The position numbers and the translations under genes were made by a program. Below the pieces are notes generated by a model that was given only the letters and a program-made list of their open reading frames with translations, had not been told where the DNA came from and made no database searches. A stretch of 64,000 nt of DNA from CAWGYT01 sp963826795 (GTDB taxonomy: Bacteria > Planctomycetota > Planctomycetia > Pirellulales > Pirellulaceae): positions 620,001-684,000 of the forward strand of contig CAWGYT010000009.1 in assembly GCA_963826795.1 (NCBI GenBank), written 5' to 3'. Of this stretch, positions 42,910-52,057 are shown piece by piece (positions within the stretch are counted from its first letter, which is position 1; every line of letters begins with the position of its first letter).

Positions 42910-44379
42910 CTAGAAACAAACGTCGTAGTCGTGGACGTCAGGCAAGACCTTAAAACCAAAACCGACACACTGCAAGGATCCAATGTGGAATTGACCGTCA
43001 CGCACGATCGGACGGACGATTCCCGCACGTTGATCGTACAGGTCCGGATGAGCCTCCCAGGCGGCGTGCTGCTGGGCGGCGGGCAGGTACGCCAGTCCGG
43101 GATGATAATGATGCCCGTTTCGCTCGACGTGTTCTAACCCCAGCGTCGCTGCCAGGCAGAGGTCGGTTTGGACGGGGACGATGCCCACACAGCACAGGTC
43201 CTCGCCCGACATCAAATACGCCGGCCCCTGTGAGGCGACGTCGATCGCGGCGCGCGGACCCCTCTCCGCCGAGTTGCCGGGCTGGTTGAGCCACCAGGTC
43301 AAGCCGGCGTTGAGTAGACTCTTGAGTGGTCCCTTGCAGCTCTTGCTGCTGACACCGCGATAGCCCAGTTCGACTGCCTCGCGATAACTTGTCAAGGTTT
43401 GGTCCGATTCGTCAATGATGACCGGTTTTTCGCTCGCGAGCGACCGGATTCCCTCGGTCGCCTTACGCACCAGCGCCAGGTCGCGCGGCAAGGGCTGCTC
43501 AATCAGCAGCGTTCTCTGCCAAAGCTCGCCCAGCGACGACCGCGACTTGATCGCCGCGATCAGCCGATCGAACTCGGCCGCATCCTGATACTGCTCGTTG
43601 CCATCCAAGGTCACCCGATAGTCTCCCCCGCGCAGCCGCTGCATGAGGCGGGCGATGATCTCCAGCCGGTCGAGGTCGCGGTCAAGTTGATTGACCACCT
43701 TGATTTTGAGGTAACGCACACCGCTCTGCTGAACGTACTCTTCCAAGGCCTGCGGTTGACCATCCTGCAGGCGATCGGCGGGCGGAATTTCGCTCGACGT
43801 GAGTGGATCGGTAAGGCCCACAGTGTGGCGGACGAAGACTTGTCGGCGAGGCGTTGGCGGGAGCCAGTCCCGGGGGACAAGGCCGGCGAGGCGGGAATCC
43901 CAGCGGGCCGGGTCGATGCCCAACAAATTCGCCTGCACGAGCTCGGCGAAACTCATGCCCGCGGCGCGAGCCATCGCGTCGATCGTCGCGCGTTCGGGAA
44001 GGCTGACGCCAAAGCTGCCCAGCAGATTCGGCCAACCGCGCTCCTTTGCCTCCGCCTGAACCGCCTCGAGTGCGGTCCACCAGCCGTCAAAGAAGGAAAC
44101 CGGGCGGGCAAACGATTCGCGGAACGCGTCCGTCGCCAGCCGAGCCGCCGCGATCATGTCCTGCTGCTGCGACTCGAACGACTTCTCCGGCGATTTGTCG
44201 AACCAACTGGGCGGAAAGCAGTCGCCGCTGAAACCCTGCCAGGCGACTCCGCCAATCTCAACCGTGGCACGATAGATCGCTTGCGGACACCACGTCAGAC
44301 AGGCCCGACCGTAGCGAAACGGGAGGCGTGTCGTCGACCTACGCACCCCCAGCCAGCCGTTCAACCATCTCACTTGCAT
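42910..44379 (-). CDS. Enolase-superfamily (mandelate racemase/muconate lactonizing-like) protein
   Basis: A 489-residue protein. The capping domain is followed by a barrel with KIKVVNQLDRDL (KxK), VTLDGNEQY, LLIEQPLPRD and PVIIDESDQTL metal ligands, and SSKSCKG. The metal and base residues look complete, so it is probably an active dehydratase, racemase or epimerase, but the substrate cannot be inferred. The length exceeds typical MR/MLE enzymes (about 370-400) owing to an expanded N-terminal region. It is the first gene of a minus-strand pair with the MetE-like gene. Confidence 0.82.
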   Translation of the reverse strand: MQVRWLNGWLGVRRSTTRLPFRYGRACLTWCPQAIYRATVEIGGVAWQGFSGDCFPPSWFDKSPEKSFESQQQDMIAAARLATDAFRESFARPVSFFDGWWTALEAVQAEAKERGWPNLLGSFGVSLPERATIDAMARAAGMSFAELVQANLLGIDPARWDSRLAGLVPRDWLPPTPRRQVFVRHTVGLTDPLTSSEIPPADRLQDGQPQALEEYVQQSGVRYLKIKVVNQLDRDLDRLEIIARLMQRLRGGDYRVTLDGNEQYQDAAEFDRLIAAIKSRSSLGELWQRTLLIEQPLPRDLALVRKATEGIRSLASEKPVIIDESDQTLTSYREAVELGYRGVSSKSCKGPLKSLLNAGLTWWLNQPGNSAERGPRAAIDVASQGPAYLMSGEDLCCVGIVPVQTDLCLAATLGLEHVERNGHHYHPGLAYLPAAQQHAAWEAHPDLYDQRAGIVRPIVRDGQFHIGSLQCVGFGFKVLPDVHDYDVCF

Positions 44380-44501
44380 CGGCTGACTCTCCTTCCAGCA
44401 CCCGGCGAATCAAGCAACCACCGCCCGACCGAGCTTCTTGCCAAGGCCGTGCGAGGTTTGACGGAGATGGGCCCGGCGAGCGAATTAATTGAAGGGATCG
44501 C

Positions 44502-45662
44502 TTAGGTTACCGAAGTCGCGATTTGACGGGCTTCGATCAATTGGTCCAGCTCTTGCTTCAGCCGATCCAGAATTTTGTCGTAGGGAAACGCGCCGAGTGA
44601 TTCGGGGCCCCGCTTGAGATTCACGAAATTCGGCCCGCACCACAGCCCCAAATCCGCGTCGTCCGTCTCGCCCGGTCCGTTCACGCGACATCCCATCACG
44701 GCAATCGTGATCGCGTACGCCTCCGCATAACGCGTCATTTCCTTGACTTGCCCTGCCAGCTCGATAAAAGCCTCGTTCTCGACACGCGAGCAACTCGGGC
44801 AGGCAATGATGTTCAGCGACGTCAAACCATAGTCGACCACGGACCGCACGCGTCCCGCCGCAATGTCCGCCAGGATCTGTCGCCCCGCCGCGATTTCCTC
44901 CGGCTTTCGTGAGTTCGGGACGGTGAGCGAGACGCGGATCGTGTCGCCAATCCCGCGACTGATCAATTGCTCGAAGGCAATGCGCGTCTTGATGATGCCA
45001 TCCGGGGGCAGCCCTGCCTCGGTCACGCCCAGATGCAGCGGCACGTCCGACCGCTGCTCGGCAAAGCGACGATTCACTTCGATCACGTTTTGCGGATCGG
45101 AGTCCTTCAGCGAAACACAGTAACGCGTAAACCCAAGCGAATCCAGCAGCTCGCAATGCTCCAAGGCGCTTTCGAGCATCGGTGAAATCGAGTCGTGAGG
45201 GTCGAACTTATCCTTTTTTGCAGGATCGACACTTCCACAATTCACTCCGACACGCATCGCGCAGTCATGACGCGATGCGATGTCGGCCAAGTAACGAACC
45301 TTGTCCTGCCAGGGCTTCGCTCGTTCGTGATGATAAAGATGCCCCGGGTTGTATCGCAGTTTGTCGACGTGGGGGGCCACCAACTCGGCTAGGCGGTAGT
45401 TTTCCTGCAGATCCACCGACAAATTCGCCGTGGTCCGACTACGAATCAACGCCAACGCCTCGGCGTCTTGTCGGTTGTCCACCGCAATCCGAACCACGTC
45501 TGCGCCCGCCGTATGCAGGGCCTGCACCTGCTGGACCGTCGCGTCGACGTCCTGGGTGTGCGTCGCGGTCATGCTTTGGACCGCGATCGGGAACCCAGCC
45601 CCGATCTGGATCTGGCCGATGCGTACGGCGCGAGTGGGATTGCGTTTAATTTGTTGAACCAT
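44502..45662 (-). CDS. ispG: 4-hydroxy-3-methylbut-2-en-1-yl diphosphate synthase
   Basis: A 386-residue IspG (GcpE) of the MEP isoprenoid pathway, reducing methylerythritol cyclodiphosphate to HMBPP. NPTRAVRIGQIQIGAG, PIAVQSMTATHTQDVDATV, PGHLYH, RVGVNCGSVD, and the [4Fe-4S] region CPSCSR plus VMGCRVNGPGE are present. The start ATG 45662 follows GAGG at 7 bases; an upstream in-frame start at 45764 would add a non-conserved 34-residue leader. Normal length for the single-domain bacterial form. Confidence 0.95.
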   Translation of the reverse strand: MVQQIKRNPTRAVRIGQIQIGAGFPIAVQSMTATHTQDVDATVQQVQALHTAGADVVRIAVDNRQDAEALALIRSRTTANLSVDLQENYRLAELVAPHVDKLRYNPGHLYHHERAKPWQDKVRYLADIASRHDCAMRVGVNCGSVDPAKKDKFDPHDSISPMLESALEHCELLDSLGFTRYCVSLKDSDPQNVIEVNRRFAEQRSDVPLHLGVTEAGLPPDGIIKTRIAFEQLISRGIGDTIRVSLTVPNSRKPEEIAAGRQILADIAAGRVRSVVDYGLTSLNIIACPSCSRVENEAFIELAGQVKEMTRYAEAYAITIAVMGCRVNGPGETDDADLGLWCGPNFVNLKRGPESLGAFPYDKILDRLKQELDQLIEARQIATSVT

Positions 45663-46152
45663 TTCGAACCTCGCTTCCGCTGAAACGTTTATTTTTTCTA
45701 ACCGCAGGCGAACTGGCAATGTCACTCCGTTGACTTGGGGGAACCGGTAATTAGACTGCGTCATGGTAGGCAGGGAAGTCTGTGCATTTTACAAGAAAGC
45801 TCGACTTGGGAGGTGACGCTAGTGTCCCGGACAGAAATCTCGATTCATACGTTGTCGAAGAGGGATTGGAGATCTCCCCGTCGAAGCTGGCATTCGCGGC
45901 TACCGTGGGAAGCTCGCAATGCCTTTTTTTGTCATCTGCGCGGCCGGACTCGCACGATCGAGTACCGTCTGAAGCGACGTGCAACGGCCGGGCCGGCCCG
46001 GCACATCTGATCGTCGAAACGACTCGCACTGCTCGAAACCGTTCGTTCGAGCCGCTAAACTCCTACACGGGGCACGCCGGTACACAGACCACGCGAGGCA
46101 CCGATTCGCGTGGCCGGTCGACGGGAAGCGCAACCGCAGGAAACAGCGATCG
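45663..46152. promoter_or_regulatory. Divergent spacer between ispG and the first sulfatase
   Basis: About 490 bases without a supported gene. An AT-rich stretch near 45680-45705 (AAACGTTTATTTTTTCTAAC) and another near 45740-45760 lie upstream of ispG and are the best promoter candidates on the minus strand. No strong operator or riboswitch fold is apparent. Confidence 0.4.
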
Positions 46153-47484
46153 ATGATGAGCGTGTTAGATCCATTGTGGAAGGGGGACGACCGGGTTGCT
46201 GGAACCCGTTGGATCGTGGCGGTATGGCTGCTGCTGGCCGCGCCGATGTTCGCGGAACCGCCCAACATTCTGCTGATCATCTCGGACGACCAGGCGTGGA
46301 CCGACTACGGTTTCATGGGGCATTCACAGATTCTGACGCCGCACCTGGATCGCTTGGCCGAGCAGAGCCTGACGTTCACACGGGGCTATGTGCCTTCGAG
46401 TCTTTGCCGCCCGAGTCTGGCGTCGATCGTGACGGGGCTGTATCCGCATCAGCATCGGATCGTCGGCAACGATCCGGCGCCACTACCTGGCCTCAGCGCA
46501 GCGGCGAGTCAGACGCAGCCGGCCTACCTCGCGCGACGGCAGCACCTGATCGACCATTTGGATCGGGTGGACACGTTGCCCAAGCTGCTGGGCGCGCGAC
46601 GTTACGCTTCGTTTCAGAGCGGCAAGTGGTGGGAAGGGAGTTTTCGTCGGGGCGGTTTCACGGCGGGCATGACGCGCGGATTTCCGGAGCCTGGAGGCCG
46701 CCACGGCGACGAGGGCCTGAAAATCGGCCGCGAGGGGCTGCAGCCGATTTTTGATTTCATCGAACAAGCCCAGGCGAATGAGCAGCCATTTCTCGTCTGG
46801 TACGCCCCGCTACTGCCTCACACGCCGCATAACCCACCGGGGCGACTGCTGGATCGATACCGAGATCCGACGACATCCGAAGCGATCGCCAAGTACTGGG
46901 CGATGTGCAGCTGGTTTGACGAGACATGTGGAGAATTACTCGACTACCTGGATCAGCATCAATTGCGGGACAACACGATCGTGGTCTATATCACCGACAA
47001 TGGATGGATCAATCGGGCCGACCGGTCCGCGTACGCTCCACGCTCAAAGCGGTCGCCCTACGAAGGCGGAATCCGCACGCCCATCATGATTCGCTATCCC
47101 GGTCACATGACTCCGCAAATCGATGACCTGACGCTCGCCAGCAGCCTGGACATCGTACCCACGCTGCTGCGGGCCTGCGGCCTCATGCCCACTTCAGCGA
47201 TGCCAGGAATCGATCTGCTGGACGCACAGGCCCGCGCGTCCCGTAAGACGCTCCACGGCGAGATCTTCGAGCATGACGTGGTAGACGTCGAACGTCCGGA
47301 GGCGAGTCTCCGATACCGGTGGACGATCCGCATGCCCTGGAAGTTAATCGTGCCCAACCCCGAGCGAGTGGCGGACGAATCGGTGCAACTCTATCACCTG
47401 ATCACTGATCCCGAAGAGCAATCCGACGTCGCTCAGCGATACCCAGAAATCGTTGACGAGTTACGGTGGGAGAGCGGCGGGTGA
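46153..47484 (+). CDS. Exported sulfatase with CRPSL-type active-site motif
   Basis: A 443-residue sulfatase. A signal peptide lies at about 18-36 (IVAVWLLLAAPMFA). ILLIISDDQAWTDYG begins the alkaline-phosphatase-like fold with metal-binding aspartates. The formylglycine site is SSLCRPSLASIVTGLYPHQH: the cysteine, Pro and Ser of C-x-P-S are kept but the following Arg is Leu. FQSGKWWEGSFR and VVYITDNGW supply further active-site residues. The C-terminus ends abruptly (DELRWESGG) exactly where array 3 begins. It would cleave sulfate esters, likely on polysaccharides, if matured by a formylglycine enzyme. Confidence 0.85.
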   Translation: MMSVLDPLWKGDDRVAGTRWIVAVWLLLAAPMFAEPPNILLIISDDQAWTDYGFMGHSQILTPHLDRLAEQSLTFTRGYVPSSLCRPSLASIVTGLYPHQHRIVGNDPAPLPGLSAAASQTQPAYLARRQHLIDHLDRVDTLPKLLGARRYASFQSGKWWEGSFRRGGFTAGMTRGFPEPGGRHGDEGLKIGREGLQPIFDFIEQAQANEQPFLVWYAPLLPHTPHNPPGRLLDRYRDPTTSEAIAKYWAMCSWFDETCGELLDYLDQHQLRDNTIVVYITDNGWINRADRSAYAPRSKRSPYEGGIRTPIMIRYPGHMTPQIDDLTLASSLDIVPTLLRACGLMPTSAMPGIDLLDAQARASRKTLHGEIFEHDVVDVERPEASLRYRWTIRMPWKLIVPNPERVADESVQLYHLITDPEEQSDVAQRYPEIVDELRWESGG

Positions 47485-47499
47485 GGCGTGGGGTCGCGC

Positions 47500-47820
47500 C
47501 GGGCCCCCTCATCCGGCCTGCGGCCACCTTCTCCCGCGTTGGGGAGAAGGGACAGAATCGAGTCACCTTCTCCCGCGCTGGGGAGAAGGGACATTGGGGT
47601 GTCACCTCTCCCGAGGCCGGGAGAGGTCGCTCGGGTCCCGCCCGCGGGAGCCGAGCGGGTGAGGGTTGAGCGGCGGCGCAGGGCTCACGGCCGGGCCCCT
47701 CATCCGGCCTGCGGCCACCTTCTCCCGCGCTGGGGAGAAGGGACATTGGGGTGTCACCTCTCCCGGGACCGGGAGAGGTCGACCGGGGACCGCTTGCGGG
47801 ACCCGGGCGGGTGAGGGTTT
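47500..47820 (+). repeat. Array 3: hairpin-rich repeats, two units plus a partial
   Basis: AGAAGGGACA landmarks at 47545, 47584 and 47736. The sub-unit CTTCTCCC..GGGGAGAAGGGACAG with the joint AATCGAGTCACC between two copies is also found in array 1 at 18950-18985. The second unit has a degraded long hairpin (GGGACCGCTTGCGGGACCC). The array lies directly between two sulfatase genes, in their orientation, and ends 34 bases before the second sulfatase start. Confidence 0.88.
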
Positions 47821-47853
47821 TCGTGGGCGGCATTTGAATTCGTGAGGTCAATT

Positions 47854-49218
47854 ATGGTGACAGTTGGGAAACGCCTGATTCGTGCGAGTGCCTTGTTAGC
47901 CACCCTGGTCGCCGCGCGACCGTTGACGGCGACTACCGCAGAACCGCCCAACGTGGTGATCATTTTCTGCGATGATCTTGGCTACGGCGATCTTGGTTGC
48001 TTTGGCCATCCGACGATCGAGACGCCGCAACTGGATACGATGGCGGCGGCAGGGCAGAAGTGGACCAGTTTCTATTGTGCGGCACCGGTCTGCACGCCTA
48101 GCCGAGCCGGACTGCTGACAGGGCGTCTGCCGATCCGCAACGGCATGACGTCGCCGCAGCGGGTCGTCTTGTTTCCGGATTCGGGAGGCGGACTGCCCCC
48201 GGCAGAGATCACCCTGGCGGAATGTTTGGGTAACGCGGGCTACGCAACCGCCTGCATTGGTAAGTGGCACCTCGGGCACCTGCCCGCGTTTCTGCCGACG
48301 TCGCAAGGTTTCGACTCGTATTACGGTGTTCCCTACTCCAACGATATGCATGCCGGCGGTGGCGTTCCGCTCATGCGAGGTACCCGCATCGTCGAACGTC
48401 CCGTCGACCAGACGACATTGACGAAACGCTACACGGACGAGGCGGTGCGATTCATTGAGGCGCACCAGGCGGATCGCTTCTTCCTTTACTTGGCACACAC
48501 CATGCCGCATGTGCCGCTGCATGCGTCGGAGTCGTTTCGTGGAACCAGCCGGCGCGGATTGTATGGCGATGTGGTTCAAGAAATCGACAACTCGGTAGGC
48601 CGAATCCTGCGCACGCTGCGGGACCAAGGGCTGGCCGAGCGCACGTTGGTGGTCTTCACCAGCGACAATGGCCCGTGGCTGGTTCAGCGCCAGAACGGCG
48701 GCAGCGCTGGATTGTTGCGAGCTGGCAAAGGCACGACGTTCGAAGGCGGAATGCGGGTTCCGACAATCTTTTGGTGGCCCGGCACGATCGCCGCGGGATC
48801 CACCGTCTCGGATTTGGGCAGCACGCTCGATCTGATGAGCACGCTCTGTACGCTGGCGGGCGCCGCGTTGCCCGACGATCGACAACTCGATAGCCTGGAC
48901 CTCTCGCCGGCGCTCCGCGGAACCGGGCCCAGCCCGCGGCAAACCATGTTTTTCTACACGCGCGGCGTCCTCCACGCGGTGCGGCATGGCGCGTTTAAGC
49001 TTCACGTCTTGACCCGCGACGCGGTGCACTACGGACGTCCGCCCGTCGTTCAGGATCCCCCGCTGCTGTTCGATCTCGAACAGGATCCCAGCGAACAGTA
49101 TGACCTCGCGGAGAAACGACCCGACGTCGTCCAGCAACTGCAGCAGCTGATTCAGCAACACTTGGAAACCGTGAATCCGGCGCCCGACCAATTGGCGATT
49201 CCGCTCCCGGCGGGATAG
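47854..49218 (+). CDS. Exported arylsulfatase A-like sulfatase
   Basis: A 454-residue sulfatase. Signal peptide at residues 1-29 (ALLATLVAARPLTATTA). VVIIFCDDLGYGDLGCFGHP starts the fold, and the canonical formylglycine motif APVCTPSRAGLLTGRLP is intact, with ACIGKWHLGH and VVFTSDNGPW completing the active site. This is the classic S1-type arrangement, so it is expected to be active on a sulfated glycan or aryl sulfate. ATG 47854 is chosen, with GAGGT upstream at 47844-47848; GTG 47842 is also in frame. About 35 bases separate it from array 3. Confidence 0.92.
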   Translation: MVTVGKRLIRASALLATLVAARPLTATTAEPPNVVIIFCDDLGYGDLGCFGHPTIETPQLDTMAAAGQKWTSFYCAAPVCTPSRAGLLTGRLPIRNGMTSPQRVVLFPDSGGGLPPAEITLAECLGNAGYATACIGKWHLGHLPAFLPTSQGFDSYYGVPYSNDMHAGGGVPLMRGTRIVERPVDQTTLTKRYTDEAVRFIEAHQADRFFLYLAHTMPHVPLHASESFRGTSRRGLYGDVVQEIDNSVGRILRTLRDQGLAERTLVVFTSDNGPWLVQRQNGGSAGLLRAGKGTTFEGGMRVPTIFWWPGTIAAGSTVSDLGSTLDLMSTLCTLAGAALPDDRQLDSLDLSPALRGTGPSPRQTMFFYTRGVLHAVRHGAFKLHVLTRDAVHYGRPPVVQDPPLLFDLEQDPSEQYDLAEKRPDVVQQLQQLIQQHLETVNPAPDQLAIPLPAG

Positions 49219-49249
49219 CCCGAGAGAATGCGAGGGGCCGAGCCGCGAA

Positions 49250-49273
49250 GACGCGATGACGCGATGACGCGAT
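49250..49273. repeat. Short tandem repeat, 8-bp unit x3
   Basis: GACGCGAT is repeated three times after the second sulfatase gene, near the stop of the convergent membrane-protein gene. Only the repeat itself can be seen. Confidence 0.7.
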
Positions 49274-49335
49274 GAACGACGAAACGAGAGGACGTACGGC
49301 AGCGCGGATCCGCCGGCCGCGGGAATGGATGTCGA

Positions 49336-49797
49336 TCAAGCGCGGGCGAGCGCGACCGACGCCATCACGATGTAAAGGATAATCAGTCCCCAGGATACCG
49401 CGTACGGTTCGCCCCGCGCCGGCTGGTAATAATGGACGCCGATAAACACGCCGAAAGCGACCAGACCCAGGGCTCCGGCAATCAGCTGGGGAGCCACCGC
49501 CTGCAGCAGCGCCAGAGCTACCGCAAGCATGGCATTGGCGATCAAGACTTGCCGAATCGAAAACTGCAGACGCGGCGACTCGGGGGGCGGAACGACCCTG
49601 CGGCTCAACGGCGTTTCGGCTTCACGCATCCGCTGTCGCGCCGCCTCGGTTTCCGGATCCAGCGGTTCAAGCGTGAACGACATGTCATCCTCGTCGGCCA
49701 CCGGCAAACGCATCACAACGTCATCTCGTGAGGACTGTCGCGCGGACGGGCCACCTCGCATCGAGCGTAACGGATCGAAAGAATCGTTCACAGTCAC
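49336..49797 (-). CDS. Membrane protein of unknown function with two C-terminal helices
   Basis: About 153 residues if GTG 49797 is the start (ATG 49761 would give 141). A polar, Arg/Pro-rich cytosolic region, including DEDDMSFTLEPLDPETEAA, is followed by QFSIRQVLIANAMLAVALAL and two further hydrophobic stretches ending IILYIVMASVALARA. The RQVL-then-hydrophobic pattern is shared, from memory, with a common planctomycete small membrane-protein family. No function can be assigned. It is followed on the same strand by nothing obvious; the EF-hand gene lies upstream. Confidence 0.6.
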   Translation of the reverse strand: MTVNDSFDPLRSMRGGPSARQSSRDDVVMRLPVADEDDMSFTLEPLDPETEAARQRMREAETPLSRRVVPPPESPRLQFSIRQVLIANAMLAVALALLQAVAPQLIAGALGLVAFGVFIGVHYYQPARGEPYAVSWGLIILYIVMASVALARA

Positions 49798-49946
49798 CGC
49801 CGGTTTCGCCTGCCGGATAAGCCGGTTCCGGTCCCGCTGCGTAATTCGTTTCTGGGCGCGGGGCCTCACTCGCTGATTGTAACATTCCCGATTGGGTCCG
49901 TAACGCAGGCCGCGACTCAACGAAAATTTGGCCCCGCCGCGGGCGC

Positions 49947-50540
49947 TCAGATTTCCTCGGGCCTGCGCGGTCGACGGGGTCGCGGCGGCGTCTCGTCACC
50001 GTTCGCCCCTCGTTGGCGGGGTGGCCGATCCGCTTGCGGGCCCCGTTGCTCGGCGAATTTTGTGAGTTCGGCCTCCGACGCTGCCCCGTCCTGATTCGCG
50101 TCGATGTCGGCAAACATCCGCTTCAATCGCTCGGGCAGCTCATCCTCGCTCAGTTTTTCGTCGCCGTTCTTATCCATCCGCATCCAACGGGCCACCATCG
50201 CGTGGGGGTCCTGAGGTCGACCCAAACCCGCCGGACCTCCCAGTCCACCGCCACGCCCGGCCGGAGGGCGGAGCTCGTCGGCCGACAATTTGCCATCCTG
50301 GTTCTTGTCGAGTGTTCGCAGCGCCTCGACGGCACCGGCGATTTCTTCGGTCGACAGTTCGCCGTCCTGGTTTTTATCGAGGGCGGTCATCAGGGGCAGG
50401 CCGCGCATCGTTCCCCTGCCAAAGGGCCGGTCTCCTCGGCCTCCACCGGGTTCGCGCCCCGGCGGCTGGGCGTTGGTTGGAGCAACCAACATCACGACGA
50501 CGAGGGCCCCTGTTGCCAGCATGGCTCGTTGATTTCGCAT
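49947..50540 (-). CDS. Exported EF-hand protein
   Basis: A 197-residue protein with a signal peptide (residues 1-24, ending PTNAQ). Four EF-hand loops follow: DKNQDGELSTEEI, DKNQDGKLSADEL, DKNGDEKLSEDEL and DANQDGAASEAEL. The third has E in place of the usual glycine-adjacent residue but keeps the acidic ends. Linkers and C-terminus are rich in Pro, Arg and Gly. Likely a periplasmic or surface calcium-binding protein; such proteins are numerous in planctomycetes. Confidence 0.88.
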   Translation of the reverse strand: MRNQRAMLATGALVVVMLVAPTNAQPPGREPGGGRGDRPFGRGTMRGLPLMTALDKNQDGELSTEEIAGAVEALRTLDKNQDGKLSADELRPPAGRGGGLGGPAGLGRPQDPHAMVARWMRMDKNGDEKLSEDELPERLKRMFADIDANQDGAASEAELTKFAEQRGPQADRPPRQRGANGDETPPRPRRPRRPEEI

Positions 50541-50849
50541 CGGATTGTCTCCCTGGGTCTGGATTCCGAATCAGGAATGGCTTCGCAGCGAAGTCACGAA
50601 GCTACGAAGCGGCCCGCACGCCCGAGCTCGCGAAGTTTTGCGGACGGCGTGGGGTGTCGGTCGATCAACCCCGGCGGTCGCCACGAGTTTCGACATCCGT
50701 GAGTTAGGTTCGCGCAAGCTTCGCGTGGATGAAAAAAGTTCTCGACCCGCCGCACCCTTTGGTCAATTCCTGGGTTAATTGTCCGTCGATGCGTGCCAAC
50801 TGCGAATTCGCACGGTTTAGATCATTCTGGTGAGATACGGAACAGCATT
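50541..50849. other. Intergenic region, about 310 bp
   Basis: Divergent spacer between the EF-hand gene (minus) and the AraC-type regulator (plus). I see no gene or clear RNA; a stretch around 50585-50610 has imperfect CGAAG repeats only. Confidence 0.4.
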
Positions 50850-51191
50850 GTGGACGAACGAACACTTGCGTCAGACCCTCTCTCGCTGACTTTGGCGAGC
50901 CTTTCGTGGGCGAGTTGGAATTCTGGTCGAATCGCGGGGTCGGAACCCTGGGGCATCGACGTTCCTGAGGGCCAGATAGGCTGCTACGTCGTCCGTCAAG
51001 GAAGCTGCTGGGTTTCCTCACGTCAGCTGCCGGATCCCATCGAGGCAAGGCCAGGGGACCTGCTGCTTTTCCCGCACGGCGACGCCCATCGCGTGAGGAG
51101 TTCATTGAACGGCTCGATGGTTCGTTCCGACGAGATCATTGAGGGCGATCGGTCGCTGCTCTCGGTTCGGCAACGATTCGCGGGAGGGTGA
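50850..51191 (+). CDS. AraC-family regulator, N-terminal cupin part (frameshifted)
   Basis: From GTG 50850, about 113 residues: DERTLASDPLSLTLASLSW followed by a cupin-type sensor (VPEGQIGCYVVRQGSCWV, ARPGDLLLFPHGDAHRV), as in AraC-type proteins with an AraC_binding/Cupin-6 domain. It stops early at 51191 after RQRFAGG. The DNA-binding half continues in the adjacent frame, with one extra base in GGGAGGGTGAGA at about 51185-51191. The corrected gene would be 50850-51828. Confidence 0.7.
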   Translation: MDERTLASDPLSLTLASLSWASWNSGRIAGSEPWGIDVPEGQIGCYVVRQGSCWVSSRQLPDPIEARPGDLLLFPHGDAHRVRSSLNGSMVRSDEIIEGDRSLLSVRQRFAGG

Positions 51192-51828
51192 GACTCGCTT
51201 GATCTTTGGACACTTGCCGAGGCAGGCGGGTGGCGCGAACCCCTTGAATGGCCATCTGCTGGCATTTGTCCACTTGCACATGGCGGACTACGAAGGGTTG
51301 GCTCAATCCGAACCGCTCTTGGATGCCATTGAACTGGAGCAGAGGAATCGACGACCGGGCTGGCACGCGATCGTGAACCAGCTGATTCAGACTCTCTTTT
51401 GCCAAGGGCTTCGCGCCTTCGCTTCACAGCATGCAAATGGCTCGGCGGCGGCTCACGGCAACCAGGCGTCGCTGGTGACCGACCCGATTATCGGTTTAGT
51501 GGTCGGTCTCTTGCACTCCCAGCCTGAGAAACCGTGGACGGTCGCGAGCTTGGCCCGGTGGGTCAACATGTCCCGTTCCGCGTTCTCGGAGCGGTTTCGG
51601 GAGGTCGTGGGCAAACCTCCGCTGCAATATCTCACTCAAGTTCGAATGGGGCGTGCATGCGAACTTTTGGCGCGTTCGGACCTCGGTGTGAAACAGATTG
51701 CAGGCCTGGTCGGCTACGAGTCCCCGTCTTCGTTCACCAACGCCTTCAAGCGGTGGAACGGCGTTTCTCCCGTCGCGTATCGCGACGAATCGGGCTCGCT
51801 TGAGCCCGTGCTCGCGGGTCAATCCTGA
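51139..51828 (+). CDS. AraC-family regulator, C-terminal DNA-binding part (frameshifted)
   Basis: The native text begins near GETRLIFGHLP, joining the upstream cupin frame. GRACELLARSDLGVKQIAGL and GYESPSSFTNAFKRWNGVSP are the second helix-turn-helix of AraC proteins; SLARWVNMSRSAFSERFREV is the first. It would bind DNA in response to a small ligand sensed by the upstream cupin. Its nearest downstream gene is the BBP7 barrel, a possible target. Confidence 0.78.
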   Translation: MRAIGRCSRFGNDSREGETRLIFGHLPRQAGGANPLNGHLLAFVHLHMADYEGLAQSEPLLDAIELEQRNRRPGWHAIVNQLIQTLFCQGLRAFASQHANGSAAAHGNQASLVTDPIIGLVVGLLHSQPEKPWTVASLARWVNMSRSAFSERFREVVGKPPLQYLTQVRMGRACELLARSDLGVKQIAGLVGYESPSSFTNAFKRWNGVSPVAYRDESGSLEPVLAGQS

Positions 51829-52057
51829 GGGATCCCGAGCCAAGGTGGGTTTCGAACCGGAATGATGCCGGTGTCGGTACCGCGACACTCGCGGCGCATT
51901 GGCTTCTGGTTGGCGGCCAGGCGGCCAAGGTTGGCGGTTCCGGTTGGGGAAAAACTAACGATGGCGTGCGACTTTACCGATTATTCGGGATAAGGAAGAC
52001 GCTATCGCTGGCAATCCGGCCAAGCGATCCGCCGTCTCCCAGGGGAGATGAGTCGCC

